Below, piece after piece: positions 54,963 to 63,987 of a stretch of 64,000 bases of DNA. A program made the translations under genes and the position numbers. The notes under the pieces were generated by a model, which was not told the origin of the DNA, ran no database searches, and saw only the letters and a list, made by a program, of their open reading frames with translations. Within the stretch, counting starts at the first letter, position 1. The number at the start of each line of letters is the position of its first letter. This stretch comes from Alphaproteobacteria bacterium (GTDB taxonomy: Bacteria; Pseudomonadota; Alphaproteobacteria; SMXP01): NCBI GenBank assembly GCA_028285305.1, contig JANQPV010000073.1:27351-91350 (forward strand), written 5' to 3'.

Positions 54963-56579
54963 TCACTCTCTCCGCACTTTGTCCAGCGCTTCCGGCGTAT
55001 CGATGTCTGTCAATACGGCAATGTCATCCATGGGCACATCGCGAACAAAATCCCGGTACTGACCGATCAGGTGTTTGGCGCCTGTATCGCCCGCAGCCTC
55101 GAGCATCTCAGGAATAAACTCGGCGGCCCACAGCACAGGATTGCCGCGTTTGCCCTCGAATGTGGGAACGCAGATTTTTCCATCTTGTGCCGGATCGAAT
55201 TTCGAGATGAGCGCGTCAATCGTTGGTGCTGAGACAAAAGGCATGTCGCCCAGGCAAACGAGAACCGCGTCGATATCGCCGCTGAGGTTAGAAAGGCCGC
55301 AGAGCAGCGAAGTGCTCAGGCCTTCAGCAAAGTCCGGATTGAGTACGAACTCTAGATCAAGACCTGCAAGTGCTTTTTTGACCGCCTCGCTTTCATGCCC
55401 CAGCACCACCGTCACACTATTCGCTTGGCTCGAAAGGACACCCTCCACCACATGTCGGACCATCGCTTTGCCGTTTACTTTGGCCAGAAGTTTGTTTTCC
55501 CGACCCATGCGGCGCGACTGTCCTGCCGCGAGCACAAGAGCAGCAACTCTTTTAGGCTTTTCCTCTGGTATCCGATGGTGTCCCTCCCGGGGCGAGGGGC
55601 GGATCGGAATCTCTTTAAGGAGTCCGCCAACGCCCAAGGTCATGATATCGTCGGGCACGATCGGCAAATTCGCATGCAGACGGGCAAGAACCCAGTCGGC
55701 ACCGTTCAGTTTAGGGGATCTCGCACAGCCGGGCAGACCCACTACGGGAACGCCCTCCAACTCGGCCAACAGCAAGAGGTTGCCGGGGTCCACAGGCATG
55801 CCGTAGTGGATCACGTGCCCGCCTAACTCGGTGATCGCCGATGGGACCACATCTTCCCGGTCAGCGATCGCCGAAGCCCCGGAAATCAAGAGGATGTCCG
55901 GACCCGCTTCCAAACACGTGCGCGCCGCGTCCTTGATGGCGTCCGCAGAATGGTCCGCCTCACGATGGGCCGTCAGTACACCGCCCAAGGAATTAACCCG
56001 GCTCCTTGTGATGTCCAGAGTTTTTTCGATCACCGACCGCTTTGTGCCCTCCACTTTAGTTGAAATGAGCGCAACACGCTTTTCAGCAAACGGAGCGACG
56101 GATAGCGCGGCGGTATCTTCCAAAAGTTTCAGCGCTTTAATGACTGCGGTCTTCGGGATGGAGTAGGGGATGATCTTCACGGTTGCGATGAGCTGGTCTT
56201 TGCCGACCGTTTCGTCCGGAAGCAGTGTTGCGACGGTCAGGCCTTCGTGAATGCGGTTGAGTTGGTGGATGTGCTCCGCGTCAAGCGTCAGAACACCCGC
56301 CGATTGGGCGTGGATGTTGCACCTGCCGGTTCCGACATCACGCACGGCGGTGAACGGCCCGGCAAGCGGGGCAGAGATCTGCCCGGCAGCCAAATCCTCG
56401 TGAACATCGTTCTCGTCCAGCCGCGCCGCAAAGACGCTAGTGTGCCCCGCTTGCTCTAAGTCTTGGACGTCTTGTTCAGACACCACGCGGCCCTTACGGA
56501 TCTTTTTTGAGCTGCAGTCAACAGAGTGGATGAGAATACATCCCACCGCATCCGCCAGAGGGAAAGTGCCAACTCTCAT
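54963..56579 (-). CDS. Molybdopterin-binding domain fused to MocA-like cytidylyltransferase
   Basis: A 538-residue fusion. Residues 1 to about 340 are a MoeA/MogA-like molybdopterin-binding region, with LISGASAIADREDVVPSAI and VVGLPGCARSPKLNGADWVLARL. From about 345 comes an NTP-transferase domain, with LVLAAGQSRRMGRENKLLAKVNGKAMVRHV and LVCLGDMPFVS. This is the MocA/MobA type that makes the cytosine dinucleotide form of the molybdenum cofactor for xanthine-dehydrogenase-family enzymes. It is the last gene of the Mo-hydroxylase operon, and its ATG overlaps the XdhC-like stop by four bases. So its job is to finish the cofactor of the CoxL-type subunit (inference from context). Confidence 0.9.
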   Translation of the reverse strand: MRVGTFPLADAVGCILIHSVDCSSKKIRKGRVVSEQDVQDLEQAGHTSVFAARLDENDVHEDLAAGQISAPLAGPFTAVRDVGTGRCNIHAQSAGVLTLDAEHIHQLNRIHEGLTVATLLPDETVGKDQLIATVKIIPYSIPKTAVIKALKLLEDTAALSVAPFAEKRVALISTKVEGTKRSVIEKTLDITRSRVNSLGGVLTAHREADHSADAIKDAARTCLEAGPDILLISGASAIADREDVVPSAITELGGHVIHYGMPVDPGNLLLLAELEGVPVVGLPGCARSPKLNGADWVLARLHANLPIVPDDIMTLGVGGLLKEIPIRPSPREGHHRIPEEKPKRVAALVLAAGQSRRMGRENKLLAKVNGKAMVRHVVEGVLSSQANSVTVVLGHESEAVKKALAGLDLEFVLNPDFAEGLSTSLLCGLSNLSGDIDAVLVCLGDMPFVSAPTIDALISKFDPAQDGKICVPTFEGKRGNPVLWAAEFIPEMLEAAGDTGAKHLIGQYRDFVRDVPMDDIAVLTDIDTPEALDKVRRE

Positions 56580-57268
56580 GACGATGGTTGACCGCGAAGC
56601 GCTTCGGTCATTTGCGCCAAGATGGAGACGGCGATTTCTGCCGGGCTCTTCGCCCCAATAGCAAGACCCACCGGCCCGTTTATCCGCGCCAACACCTCGG
56701 CCCCATGCCCCAAACCTTCAAGACGCGTAAGCCGTGCACTGTGTGTTTTCTTACTCCCCAAAGAGCCGATGTAGAAGCACTTTGAATTCAAGGCGCGGTC
56801 CAAGGCGGGGTCATCTAGTTTTGGATCATGCGTCAGAGTTACGACAGCAGTCCGTGTCGTGATTGTTAGCCCGTCTAAGGCCTCGTCGGGCCACTCTTCG
56901 ACCAAATGAATACCGGGGAATCGATCAGAGGTGGCGAACGCGCTCCTTGGATCGACGACGGTCACGTCGTACCCAGCCAGAACCGCCATCTGCGAGAGCG
57001 GTTGGGCAATATGGACAGCGCCCACAATGATGAGAGTGAGCGGCGGATTGAAAACGTTGATAAAGACACGGCCTTCGCCGGTTTCCACCGCCGCGCTGCG
57101 ATCGGACGCCAAGGCGCTCTCAATGGCTTGGCGCAAATCGCTGGGCTGCCGGTCAATGGCCTCACACGATAGAAACCGGGTGCTCCCGGTGCTGAGCGCG
57201 GTTAGGGTCACACACGGCGTGTGATCAGCTTGCGCCTGATTGAGTTGCTCAAGTATCTCGCGTTTCAT
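56576..57268 (-). CDS. XdhC/CoxF-like protein, C-terminal Rossmann part
   Basis: A 230-residue protein starting MKREILEQLNQA. Its middle part FINVFNPPLTLIIVGAVHIAQPLSQMAVLAGYDVTVVDPR is the Rossmann domain of XdhC, which binds and inserts the sulfurated Mo cofactor into xanthine-dehydrogenase-type enzymes. The later segment YIGSLGSKKTHSARLTRL and the end INGPVGLAIGAKSPAEIAVSILAQM are also typical. The N-terminal XdhC_CoxI-type domain is encoded by the preceding small gene, so one protein is split into two. The ATG at 57268 fits the gap after that gene; a longer frame runs to 57337. Confidence 0.88.
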   Translation of the reverse strand: MKREILEQLNQAQADHTPCVTLTALSTGSTRFLSCEAIDRQPSDLRQAIESALASDRSAAVETGEGRVFINVFNPPLTLIIVGAVHIAQPLSQMAVLAGYDVTVVDPRSAFATSDRFPGIHLVEEWPDEALDGLTITTRTAVVTLTHDPKLDDPALDRALNSKCFYIGSLGSKKTHSARLTRLEGLGHGAEVLARINGPVGLAIGAKSPAEIAVSILAQMTEALRGQPSS

Positions 57269-57288
57269 TCCGGTCCGTTGTGTATGAC

Positions 57289-57618
57289 CTAGCTGGCAAG
57301 GACAGGGTCCACATAGATTTGGATTTTCCCTCCGCACGCAAGGCCAACTTCCCAGGCCTTGGTATTGCTCACGCCGTAGTCCAGGAGTTTGGCTTGCCCG
57401 GTTTCCATCGCATCGAGCGCCTCTTCGACCACGGCACCTTCGATACAGCCCCCGGAAACAGACCCCACAAAGTCCCCGTTTTCGTTGATCCCCAATTGGC
57501 TGCCGACGGGTCGCGGCGCAGAGCCCCAGGTTTCGATCACGGTGGCGAGCGCTACGCTGAGACCTTCATCCTGCCAGGCCAGGCATTGTCCAATGATATC
57601 GTCAGCCGAATGAGCCAT
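57289..57618 (-). CDS. XdhC/CoxI-like protein, N-terminal domain as a separate gene
   Basis: A 109-residue protein that matches only the XdhC_CoxI domain: CLAWQDEGLSVALATVIETWGSAPRPVGSQLGIN and FVGSVSGGCIEGAVVEEALDAM, then LACGGKIQIYVDP. It starts at the coxM stop (TGATG) and precedes the gene for the Rossmann part by 20 bases. The two halves probably act together in inserting the molybdenum cofactor. Confidence 0.88.
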   Translation of the reverse strand: MAHSADDIIGQCLAWQDEGLSVALATVIETWGSAPRPVGSQLGINENGDFVGSVSGGCIEGAVVEEALDAMETGQAKLLDYGVSNTKAWEVGLACGGKIQIYVDPVLAS

Positions 57619-58412
57619 CAGCTTGCCTTCTCGACCGCTCGCTTCGCCATGACACCCACTAAATGAGCCCGGTAGTCGGCGCTCGCATGGAGGTCGCTAT
57701 TGAGGCTTTCCGGTGACTGGCGAATGGCCTCGATGGACCCCGGCGAAAAGTCGGAGGCAAGCGCCTGTTCCATCTCCATCTGCCGGAACACGCTCGGCCC
57801 GGCCCCAGTTACCGCAACCCGGGGGCCCGACGCATACTGAGCGACCATCACGCCGACAATGGCATAGCGGGAGGCAGGGTTGGGAAACTTCATGTAGGCC
57901 GCCTTTTGCGGGACCTTAAAGTCGACACCAACGACAATCTCCGTTTCGCTGAGCGCTGTCTCAAACATGCCGACAAAGAATTCCTCCGCCGACAATGAGC
58001 GGTCCGTGGTGTGGATCGTGGCATCCAGGCCCACACAGGCCGCAGGATAATCTGCCGCCGGATCGTTATTGGAAATTGATCCGCCCAGAGTTCCCATGTG
58101 ACGAACATGAGGATCGCCGATCATGCCGGCAAGATCCGCGAGGGCCGGAAGAGCGGACCGAATTTCACTCGATGAGGCAACGTCCGCATGCTTCTCTCCA
58201 GCTCCGATGGAGAGAACGTCGCCGGAAACGGCTATACCCTTAAGCTCAGCAAGCGACCCGATATCGATGAGGTCCGAGGGCATGGCTAAGCGTTGTTTCA
58301 TCGTCGGCAACAGGGTCTGCCCGCCGGACAACAGCTTGCCGTCATCGGCGCCCGCAAGCAGCGCCTTCGCTTCGTCGAGGGAACCTGCTTTTTTGTAGTT
58401 GAATTCGTACAT
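57618..58412 (-). CDS. FAD-binding medium subunit of a CO-dehydrogenase-like Mo hydroxylase
   Basis: A 264-residue CoxM-type subunit that carries FAD between the iron-sulfur subunit and the outside acceptor. It begins MYEFNYKKAGSLDEAKALL and has the FAD motifs KLLSGGQTLLPTMKQRLA and RHMGTLGGSISNNDPAADYPAA (the GGSISxxDPAxD type). GGGAGAAAG lies before the ATG at 58412. It sits directly after the large subunit gene and overlaps the next gene at TGATG. Cytosolic or loosely membrane-bound through CoxG. Confidence 0.92.
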   Translation of the reverse strand: MYEFNYKKAGSLDEAKALLAGADDGKLLSGGQTLLPTMKQRLAMPSDLIDIGSLAELKGIAVSGDVLSIGAGEKHADVASSSEIRSALPALADLAGMIGDPHVRHMGTLGGSISNNDPAADYPAACVGLDATIHTTDRSLSAEEFFVGMFETALSETEIVVGVDFKVPQKAAYMKFPNPASRYAIVGVMVAQYASGPRVAVTGAGPSVFRQMEMEQALASDFSPGSIEAIRQSPESLNSDLHASADYRAHLVGVMAKRAVEKAS

Positions 58413-58431
58413 GCTGAATTCTTTCTCCCCG

Positions 58432-60786
58432 TCAAAGGCCGTTTGCCGCGCGCCAGATTCGTTCCGGCGTTGCAGGCATTTCGATCGAGTCGACGCCCAA
58501 GGCATTGATAATAGCATTGATGACGGCCGGAGTGGCTCCGATGGCGCCTGCTTCGCCGCAACCTTTCATGCCGACCGGATTCGACGGACACTCCGTGACC
58601 GTCATACCGACGTCGAACGAGGGCACATCGTCCGCCCGCGGCATGGTGTAATCCATGAAGGATCCCGTCACCAACTGCCCGCTTTCTTTGTCATAGGTGC
58701 AGCCCTCCAAGATCGCTTGTCCAATGCCCTGAACGAGGCCGCCGTGAACCTGTCCCTCGACGATCATCGGATTGATAACGGTGCCGAAGTCATCCACAGC
58801 GACGAACGCGGCAATGTCCAGCTCGCCCGTCTCTGGGTCGATTTCCACTTCGCAGATGTGGCACCCCGCCGGGAAGGTGAAGTTCGACGGGTCGTAAAAG
58901 CAACTCTCCTTAAGGCCCGGCTCGATTTCGTCTGTTGGAAATCCATGGGCGGTGTAGGCCGCGAGCGCGATTTCGCCGAAGGCCAAGGACTTGTTGCTGT
59001 CTTTGCCCAAAAAGAGTCCGTCTTCAAAATCGACCGAGTCCGCAGGAACCTCCATCAAGTGGGCGGCGATCTTTTTGCCTTTTGTGATGACCTTATCACA
59101 AGCCACTGTAATCGCCGACATGCCAACAGCGCCCGACCGCGAACCGTAAGTGCCCATGCCGAATTGAACTTTGTCCGTGTCCCCATGAACAATTTCGACC
59201 GATTCAATGGGAATACCGAAGCGATGGGACACAAGCTGCGCAAAAGTCGTCTCGTGCCCTTGGCCGTGTGAGTGGCAGCCGGTAAGCACCTCCACATTGC
59301 CGGTCGGGTTCACCCGCACTTCTGCCGACTCCCAGAGGCCGACGCCCGCGCCGAGAGAACCGACGGCCGCCGAAGGGGCAATGCCGCAGGCTTCGATATA
59401 GGTCGAAAAACCGATGCCGCGTTTCTTGCCGGCCGCTTCCGATTGGGCCTTACGGGTCTCGAAGTCGCTATATCCGATACGTTCCAATCCCTCCTCAAGA
59501 GAGGCGTGATAGTCACCCACGTCGTAATTCATGATCACGGGCGTCTGGTAGGGGAATTGGTCGATGAAATTCCGTTTACGGAGATCCGCAGGATCGATAC
59601 TAAGTTCGCGGGCCGCCTTTTCGACGATGCGCTCAAGCAAATAGGTCGCTTCCGGCCGGCCGGCACCCCGATAGGCATCAACGGGAGCGGTATTCGTATA
59701 GACTCCATCGACTTCCACGTAGATAGCCGGAATTTGGTATTGCCCGGACAAAAGAGTGCCATAGAGATAGGTCGGCACCGCAGATGCGAACGTGGACAGG
59801 TAGGCTCCCAGATTGGCAATAGTCTTAACCCGCAGTCCGAGAAATTTACCGTCTTTGTCGAGAGCAAGTTCCGCCGAGCTGATATGATCCCGGCCATGGG
59901 CATCGGCGAGAAACGCTTCGCTCCGCTCCCCCGTCCATTTGACGGGCTTGCCGACCTTTTTGGCGGCCCACAAGCAGACCACTTCCTCCGCATAAATGAA
60001 TATCTTTGACCCGAAGCCGCCGCCTACATCCGGTGCGATGACCCGCAGCTTGTGTTCGGGCGCCAGTCCGACGAACGCGGAAATGACAAGGCGGGCCACA
60101 TGGGGGTTTTGGCTGGTCGTATAGAGGGTGTAATGATCCTCCGCCTGATTGTACTCGCCGATAGCCGCGCGCGGTTCCATCGCATTGGGTATGAGACGGT
60201 TGTTTGTGATGTCCAATTTGGTAACATGATCGGCCTTGCCAAACGCATCATCCGTGGGCTCCTTTTCGCCGAGCTCCCACTCAAAGCACACATTGTTTGC
60301 AGCTTCCTCGTGGACGGGGTTGGCGCCGCGTACGCTTTCCAAATCGACCACAGGATCCAACTCTTCATAGTCGACGCCCACCAGTTCCGCCCCTTGGCGG
60401 GCAATGTGGTTCGTTGTGCCAATGACGACGGCCACATGGTCGCCGACATAGCGGACCTTGTCGACGGCGAGGGCCGGGTGCTCTCCGGCGATCATGTCGC
60501 TGCCGTCTTTCGACTGCACGGTCCAACCACAGATGAGGCCGGCGATCCCGTCCTCTTTGAGTTGCGCGCCAGTGAGCACAGCTAACACCCCTTCAAGCTC
60601 CAGAGCGGCGGACGCATCGATCTCTTTTATGCGCGCGTGAGCAACCGGGGAGCGCACGAAGGCCGCATAGACTTGACCCGGGCGAGCAATATCATCTGTA
60701 TACTGCCCTTGACCTGTGATGAAGCGTTTGTCTTCTTTTCTCTGGATTGGAGCGCCGATGCCGGTGAAATTTGGTTTCGAAATCAT
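58432..60786 (-). CDS. Molybdenum-binding large subunit, form II CO-dehydrogenase-like
   Basis: A 784-residue CoxL/aldehyde-oxidase-type subunit holding the Mo cofactor. It opens [26 protein letters not shown], has [31 protein letters not shown] and a C-terminal [21 protein letters not shown] segment. The active-site loop is AYRGAGRPE (Y372), the form II type, not the AYRCSFR of proven CO dehydrogenases. Its true substrate may be CO, an aldehyde or an N-heterocycle. The start at 60786 follows the small subunit stop by one base. A longer frame to 60894 overlaps that gene. Confidence 0.92.
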   Translation of the reverse strand: MISKPNFTGIGAPIQRKEDKRFITGQGQYTDDIARPGQVYAAFVRSPVAHARIKEIDASAALELEGVLAVLTGAQLKEDGIAGLICGWTVQSKDGSDMIAGEHPALAVDKVRYVGDHVAVVIGTTNHIARQGAELVGVDYEELDPVVDLESVRGANPVHEEAANNVCFEWELGEKEPTDDAFGKADHVTKLDITNNRLIPNAMEPRAAIGEYNQAEDHYTLYTTSQNPHVARLVISAFVGLAPEHKLRVIAPDVGGGFGSKIFIYAEEVVCLWAAKKVGKPVKWTGERSEAFLADAHGRDHISSAELALDKDGKFLGLRVKTIANLGAYLSTFASAVPTYLYGTLLSGQYQIPAIYVEVDGVYTNTAPVDAYRGAGRPEATYLLERIVEKAARELSIDPADLRKRNFIDQFPYQTPVIMNYDVGDYHASLEEGLERIGYSDFETRKAQSEAAGKKRGIGFSTYIEACGIAPSAAVGSLGAGVGLWESAEVRVNPTGNVEVLTGCHSHGQGHETTFAQLVSHRFGIPIESVEIVHGDTDKVQFGMGTYGSRSGAVGMSAITVACDKVITKGKKIAAHLMEVPADSVDFEDGLFLGKDSNKSLAFGEIALAAYTAHGFPTDEIEPGLKESCFYDPSNFTFPAGCHICEVEIDPETGELDIAAFVAVDDFGTVINPMIVEGQVHGGLVQGIGQAILEGCTYDKESGQLVTGSFMDYTMPRADDVPSFDVGMTVTECPSNPVGMKGCGEAGAIGATPAVINAIINALGVDSIEMPATPERIWRAANGL

Positions 60787-60787
60787 G

Positions 60788-61255
60788 TCAGCTTGCCATC
60801 TGTTCAGCGGCGGATTTAATCGCCTTGACAATATTTTGATAGCCGGTGCACCGGCACAGGTTTCCTTCCAGCTCTTGCCGGATTGTTGGTTCATCTAAAT
60901 CGGGAATACGGCGTATCAGATCAACCGCGGACATAATCATGCCGGGGGTACAGAACCCACACTGTAGCCCGTGATACTCTCTAAAGGCGGCCTGAACCGG
61001 GTGAAGCGTGTCACCATCGGCAAGGCCTTCGACCGTCGTGATGTTGCAACCCTCCGCTTGCGCGGCGAGCATCGTGCAAGACTTTACGGCTTTGCCGTTC
61101 ACATGCACCACGCAGGCGCCGCATTGACTGGTATCACAGCCGATATGGGTGCCGGTTAAGCGGAGATGTTCACGCAAATAGCTGACGAGAAGAGTGCGAT
61201 CCTCGACATCCGCGGAACGCTCTTCACCATTTACCGTCGTCTTTACAGAAATCAT
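60788..61255 (-). CDS. [2Fe-2S] small subunit of the CO-dehydrogenase-like Mo hydroxylase
   Basis: A 155-residue CoxS-type subunit with two clusters. The plant-ferredoxin-like site is [22 protein letters not shown]. The second site is [10 protein letters not shown] with [15 protein letters not shown]. It passes electrons from the Mo site to FAD. It lies between coxG upstream and the large subunit, in the usual order for part of this family. Confidence 0.95.
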   Translation of the reverse strand: MISVKTTVNGEERSADVEDRTLLVSYLREHLRLTGTHIGCDTSQCGACVVHVNGKAVKSCTMLAAQAEGCNITTVEGLADGDTLHPVQAAFREYHGLQCGFCTPGMIMSAVDLIRRIPDLDEPTIRQELEGNLCRCTGYQNIVKAIKSAAEQMAS

Positions 61256-61291
61256 TCAGTCCCACTCCTTTAGGAGAGCGGCTCGGTGCGC

Positions 61292-61864
61292 TCACTGTTG
61301 GAAGGCTTGCGTTAGGAATATGAGAAAAGCAAGAAGCGTCGTCAATGCAACGATCCAAATGAGCGGGGGCACGGCTTGTTCTTCGCCAGGTTCCACGTCC
61401 GGCTCAATCTTTGTGGCACCCGCGCCGTCGCTTGCGATGTCCGACAGCGTCCCAAAGAAGTCATCAGCCATCTTCTTGGCGGTTGCATCGATGAAGCGTT
61501 GCCCGATCTGGGCCAGTTTGCCACCGACGGTCGCATCCACGTCGTAGTGAAGAAGAGTGCCGTCTTCGTGAGGGGCGAGATTGACAAGTGCAACGCCCTT
61601 TGCGAAGCCCGCCGCCCCGCCTTTCCCTTCTCCGGACAGTTTATAGGCATTGGGCGGGTCCATCTCCGACAAGAGAACCTTGCCGGTAAACTTCGCCTTT
61701 ACGGGACCGACACTTGCTTGGACGACCGCGTCCATCTCCTGCTCGTTCACTTTCTCAATCGATTCGCAGCCTGGGATCGCTTTTTTCAAAATTTCCGGAT
61801 CGTTGAGCGCATCCCAGACCCGCTGCTGACTGGCGGGGATTGAATATTCGCCCGAGAACTTCAT
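61292..61864 (-). CDS. CoxG-like SRPBCC membrane-anchor protein
   Basis: A 190-residue protein that starts with an SRPBCC (CoxG) domain: FSGEYSIPASQQRVWDALNDPEILKKAIPGCESIEKV, then LSGEGKGGAAGFAKGVALVNL and QIGQRFIDATAKKMADDFF. It ends in a hydrophobic segment (PLIWIVALTTLLAFLIFLTQ) for the membrane. CoxG helps dock carbon monoxide dehydrogenase at the inner membrane. It is the first gene of the minus-strand operon and so carries its promoter, within the 332-base gap to the cold-shock gene. Confidence 0.9.
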   Translation of the reverse strand: MKFSGEYSIPASQQRVWDALNDPEILKKAIPGCESIEKVNEQEMDAVVQASVGPVKAKFTGKVLLSEMDPPNAYKLSGEGKGGAAGFAKGVALVNLAPHEDGTLLHYDVDATVGGKLAQIGQRFIDATAKKMADDFFGTLSDIASDGAGATKIEPDVEPGEEQAVPPLIWIVALTTLLAFLIFLTQAFQQ

Positions 61865-61992
61865 TCAGATTTGTCCCTAATTCCTTGGTCTGGCGTTGTT
61901 TAGCGAGAAATCCACGGAAGGTCACTCCCCTGCAATGGCTGCTTGGTTAATTCAGTTTACGCCCCGTTAACATTATCGGCGTCTTCTAGGAC

Positions 61993-62021
61993 TCGGCGGG
62001 TCATTTTGGGACACCCGCCGA
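61993..62021. promoter_or_regulatory. GC-rich hairpin in the coxG/cold-shock gap
   Basis: TCGGCGGGT (61993-62001) pairs perfectly with ACCCGCCGA (62013-62021) around an 11-base loop. It lacks a T tract. It could lie in the cold-shock gene's leader or insulate the divergent promoters. Confidence 0.4.
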
Positions 62022-62077
62022 AAGTTCGATAGCGTAAAAAGTTCAGGAATTGCGTATCAGTTTTCTACTATTAGGAA

Positions 62078-62128
62078 AATCACAGCTTCAAAATTATCTT
62101 GAAACGCGAATTCTCGGATGCTGTGATT
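62078..62128 (+). promoter_or_regulatory. Long hairpin in the cold-shock gene leader
   Basis: AATCACAGC (62078-62086) pairs with GCTGTGATT (62120-62128); within the loop TTCAA (62087-62091) and TTGAA (62099-62103) may pair too. It ends 68 bases before the ATG. The position suits a thermosensing leader such as that of cspA, by analogy. Confidence 0.42.
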
Positions 62129-62196
62129 AGTTTTGTGGTAACTTTACGTGAGCCTTTTTCAACTGCGCTTGCGTAGGAAGAGGGGAGCACCTTGGC

Positions 62197-62739
62197 ATGA
62201 CCCAATTTGGTGGCTCTGAGATAAATGGTTCTCGCATGAGTGCGCTTGAGGTCCGGGGCACCGTCAAGTGGTTCGATGCGGTCAAAGGCTATGGCTTCAT
62301 CATCCCCGCCGACGGTTCGGGCGACATCCTGCTTCACATGACGTGTTTGAAAGAAGCGGGACACACAATCGCTCACGAGGGCGCGACCGTTGTGTGCGAA
62401 GCCGTTATGAGCTCGAAAGGTCTGCAAGCCAAACGAGTCTTGTCTTTAGATAACAGCACGGCCATTGCACCGAGCGAAGAGAGCTCGGCCTCACGTACGT
62501 CGGCGCACATTGTCGCCGGAGAAGACTTTGAGCGTGCTGAAGTCAAATGGTTCAATCGCGCAAGGGGGTTTGGGTTCTTGACCCGGGGTCCGGATACCGA
62601 AGATATCTTCATTCATATGGAGACCTTACGCCGAAACGGCATTCGAGAGCTCCAAGAAGGGGACCGGGTACAAGTTCGGTTTGGGACTGGCCCCAAGGGG
62701 CTCCAGGCAGCCGAAATCAGGCCGGACGAGCACCATTAG
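62197..62739 (+). CDS. Cold-shock protein with two cold-shock domains
   Basis: A 180-residue protein with two nucleic-acid-binding cold-shock domains. The first (residues 16-85) has VKWFDAVKGYGFIIP and DILLHMTCL. The second (about 108-178) has VKWFNRARGFGFLTRG and DIFIHMETLRR. Alphaproteobacteria commonly have such double-domain proteins. These act as RNA chaperones that melt structure in the cold. GGGGAG precedes the ATG at 62197; a second in-frame ATG at 62236 has none. The structured leader suggests control at the RNA level. Confidence 0.93.
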   Translation: MTQFGGSEINGSRMSALEVRGTVKWFDAVKGYGFIIPADGSGDILLHMTCLKEAGHTIAHEGATVVCEAVMSSKGLQAKRVLSLDNSTAIAPSEESSASRTSAHIVAGEDFERAEVKWFNRARGFGFLTRGPDTEDIFIHMETLRRNGIRELQEGDRVQVRFGTGPKGLQAAEIRPDEHH

Positions 62740-62752
62740 GCTCTAGAATTGA

Positions 62753-62786
62753 GTTGCTTATCGGCGTCTTGAACGTGATAAGCAAC
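62753..62786 (+). terminator. Perfect 10-bp hairpin after the cold-shock gene
   Basis: GTTGCTTATC (62753-62762) pairs with GATAAGCAAC (62777-62786) across 14 bases. It begins 14 bases after the cold-shock stop and ends 2 bases before an ATG at 62789. No T tract follows. It may stop or protect the cold-shock transcript, or control the next gene. Confidence 0.5.
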
Positions 62787-62827
62787 GCATGACCGCTTAC
62801 TTCGATTGTCCGCCCGGCCGGGCTCGT

Positions 62828-63316
62828 ATGCCGATGGGGCAGCGACTTGTCCGGACGTGTCTTCTCATGCTCGCCCTCATTTTGGCTTCAGCCTGCCAGG
62901 CTGACTCAGCCAAAGACGATCAGGTCCAGGGGAGCTATGATGAAGAGCTGTTCGTGGTCACCGATCAGGGCCGAACCCGCTTCGAAGTCGAATTGGCGGA
63001 TTCTGTAAAAGAACGTCAGATAGGGTTGATGCATCGGTCCGTCCTTCCCGAAGACGCGGGCATGCTGTTTATTTTCGATACGGATCAAGAAGTCAGCATG
63101 TGGATGAAAGACACCCTCATTCCTCTCGATATGCTGTTCCTTGATCGCAAAGGCAAAATTGTCTCCTTTGCCGAAAACACTGAGCCCTTCTCAACGCGCA
63201 ATATCACTTCAAAAGTGCCGGTGCGCGCAGTGCTTGAGTTAAATGCCGGCACAATGAAACGGCTTGGTGCAAAACGCGGCGACCGGATCGAGCATCGCCT
63301 TTTCAGTCAGCCCTGA
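62828..63316 (+). CDS. DUF192 family lipoprotein
   Basis: A 162-residue exported protein from the ATG at 62828. A signal sequence (MPMGQRLVRTCLLMLALI) leads to the lipobox LASAC. The rest is a DUF192 domain: FEVELADSVKERQIGLMHRSVLPEDAGMLFIF, MWMKDTLIPLDMLFLDRKGKIV and VLELNAGTMKRLGAKRGD. The domain's function is unknown. An ATG at 62789 is in frame but begins next to the hairpin and lengthens the signal needlessly. The end overlaps nothing; the thioesterase gene follows after 37 bases. Confidence 0.87.
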   Translation: MPMGQRLVRTCLLMLALILASACQADSAKDDQVQGSYDEELFVVTDQGRTRFEVELADSVKERQIGLMHRSVLPEDAGMLFIFDTDQEVSMWMKDTLIPLDMLFLDRKGKIVSFAENTEPFSTRNITSKVPVRAVLELNAGTMKRLGAKRGDRIEHRLFSQP

Positions 63317-63353
63317 TCGCAAGCGTCAGTCAGAGAAAAACGAAACAAGCATC

Positions 63354-63806
63354 ATGAGCAAGGCGGATCCACCGAAGAAAGATATAGAGGCTGTGGACGA
63401 CGATCCGCCTGAAGGCTTTCAGCTCAGCACGACGCGAGGCCCCTTTTCTACCAACAACGGTCCCTATTATCACAAGAACGCCAAAGACACGTTCTTTCAT
63501 GGGCTGAGAGTGCGGAAGAAACACTGCAATGCCCACGGCATCATGCATGGGGGCATGATGATGGCATTTGCCGACGGCCTGCTGGCCACCGCGGTCTGGA
63601 AAGAAACCGAAACCCGCACCGTGACCGTTAAACTGAACAGCGAATTTCTGTCGATGGCCCGCCCGGGCGATTGGGTCGAAGGAACGGCCTGGGTGACGCG
63701 GGCCACCAAGTCTGTGGCCTTCGCCGAATGCCGCGTTTATGTGGGCAAACGCACCATTTTTTTGGCCTCTGCCATCTTCAAACTCATGTCCAAACGCCCC
63801 ACTTAA
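63354..63806 (+). CDS. PaaI-type hotdog-fold thioesterase
   Basis: A 150-residue hotdog thioesterase. The helix motif is [24 protein letters not shown] (HGG...D), followed by [27 protein letters not shown]. Such enzymes cleave acyl- or aryl-CoA esters in the cytosol. ATG 63354 starts MSKADPPKK; in-frame starts further upstream overlap the DUF192 gene. The ribosome site is poor. It is followed by tRNA-Pro. Confidence 0.86.
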   Translation: MSKADPPKKDIEAVDDDPPEGFQLSTTRGPFSTNNGPYYHKNAKDTFFHGLRVRKKHCNAHGIMHGGMMMAFADGLLATAVWKETETRTVTVKLNSEFLSMARPGDWVEGTAWVTRATKSVAFAECRVYVGKRTIFLASAIFKLMSKRPT

Positions 63807-63893
63807 CTGCGAAGAGATTGTCGTCCCCGACCGGGCGATGATTCATCTCTTTCCAACGCGGATCGAATAAGATAGGTCTCCGGTTCAGTCTGT

Positions 63894-63970
63894 CGGGGCG
63901 TAGCGCAGCCTGGTAGCGCATCTGCTTTGGGAGCAGAGGGTCGGCGGTTCGAATCCGTCCGCCCCGACCA
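63894..63970 (+). tRNA. tRNA-Pro (TGG)
   Basis: The cloverleaf has acceptor CGGGGCG/CGCCCCG, D arm with AGCGCAGCCTGGTAGCGCAT, anticodon arm TCTGC-TTTGGGA-GCAGA with anticodon TGG, and T arm CGGCGG-TTCGAAT-CCGTCCG-like. Discriminator A and encoded CCA end at 63970. Length is 77 bases. Confidence 0.96.
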
Positions 63971-63987
63971 GTTTTCTGAGGACATTT

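Larger units (their letters stand above)
61865..62196. other. Divergent control region, coxG and cold-shock gene
   Basis: A 332-base region without a gene. It holds the coxG promoter and the promoter and leader of the cold-shock gene. Two hairpins lie here: TCGGCGGGT/ACCCGCCGA at 61993-62021 and AATCACAGC/GCTGTGATT at 62078-62128, entered separately. TTTA-N7-TTAA at 61956-61970 is one base from a CtrA site. Confidence 0.55.

Noticed and set aside
58432..60786. Assignment as a true carbon monoxide dehydrogenase
   Set aside because: The active-site loop is AYRGAGR, not AYRCSFR; only a CO-dehydrogenase-like call is safe.
61956..61970. CtrA-like site TTTA-N7-TTAA upstream of the cold-shock gene
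   Set aside because: One mismatch in a short degenerate motif; such matches occur by chance, and no cell-cycle gene is nearby.
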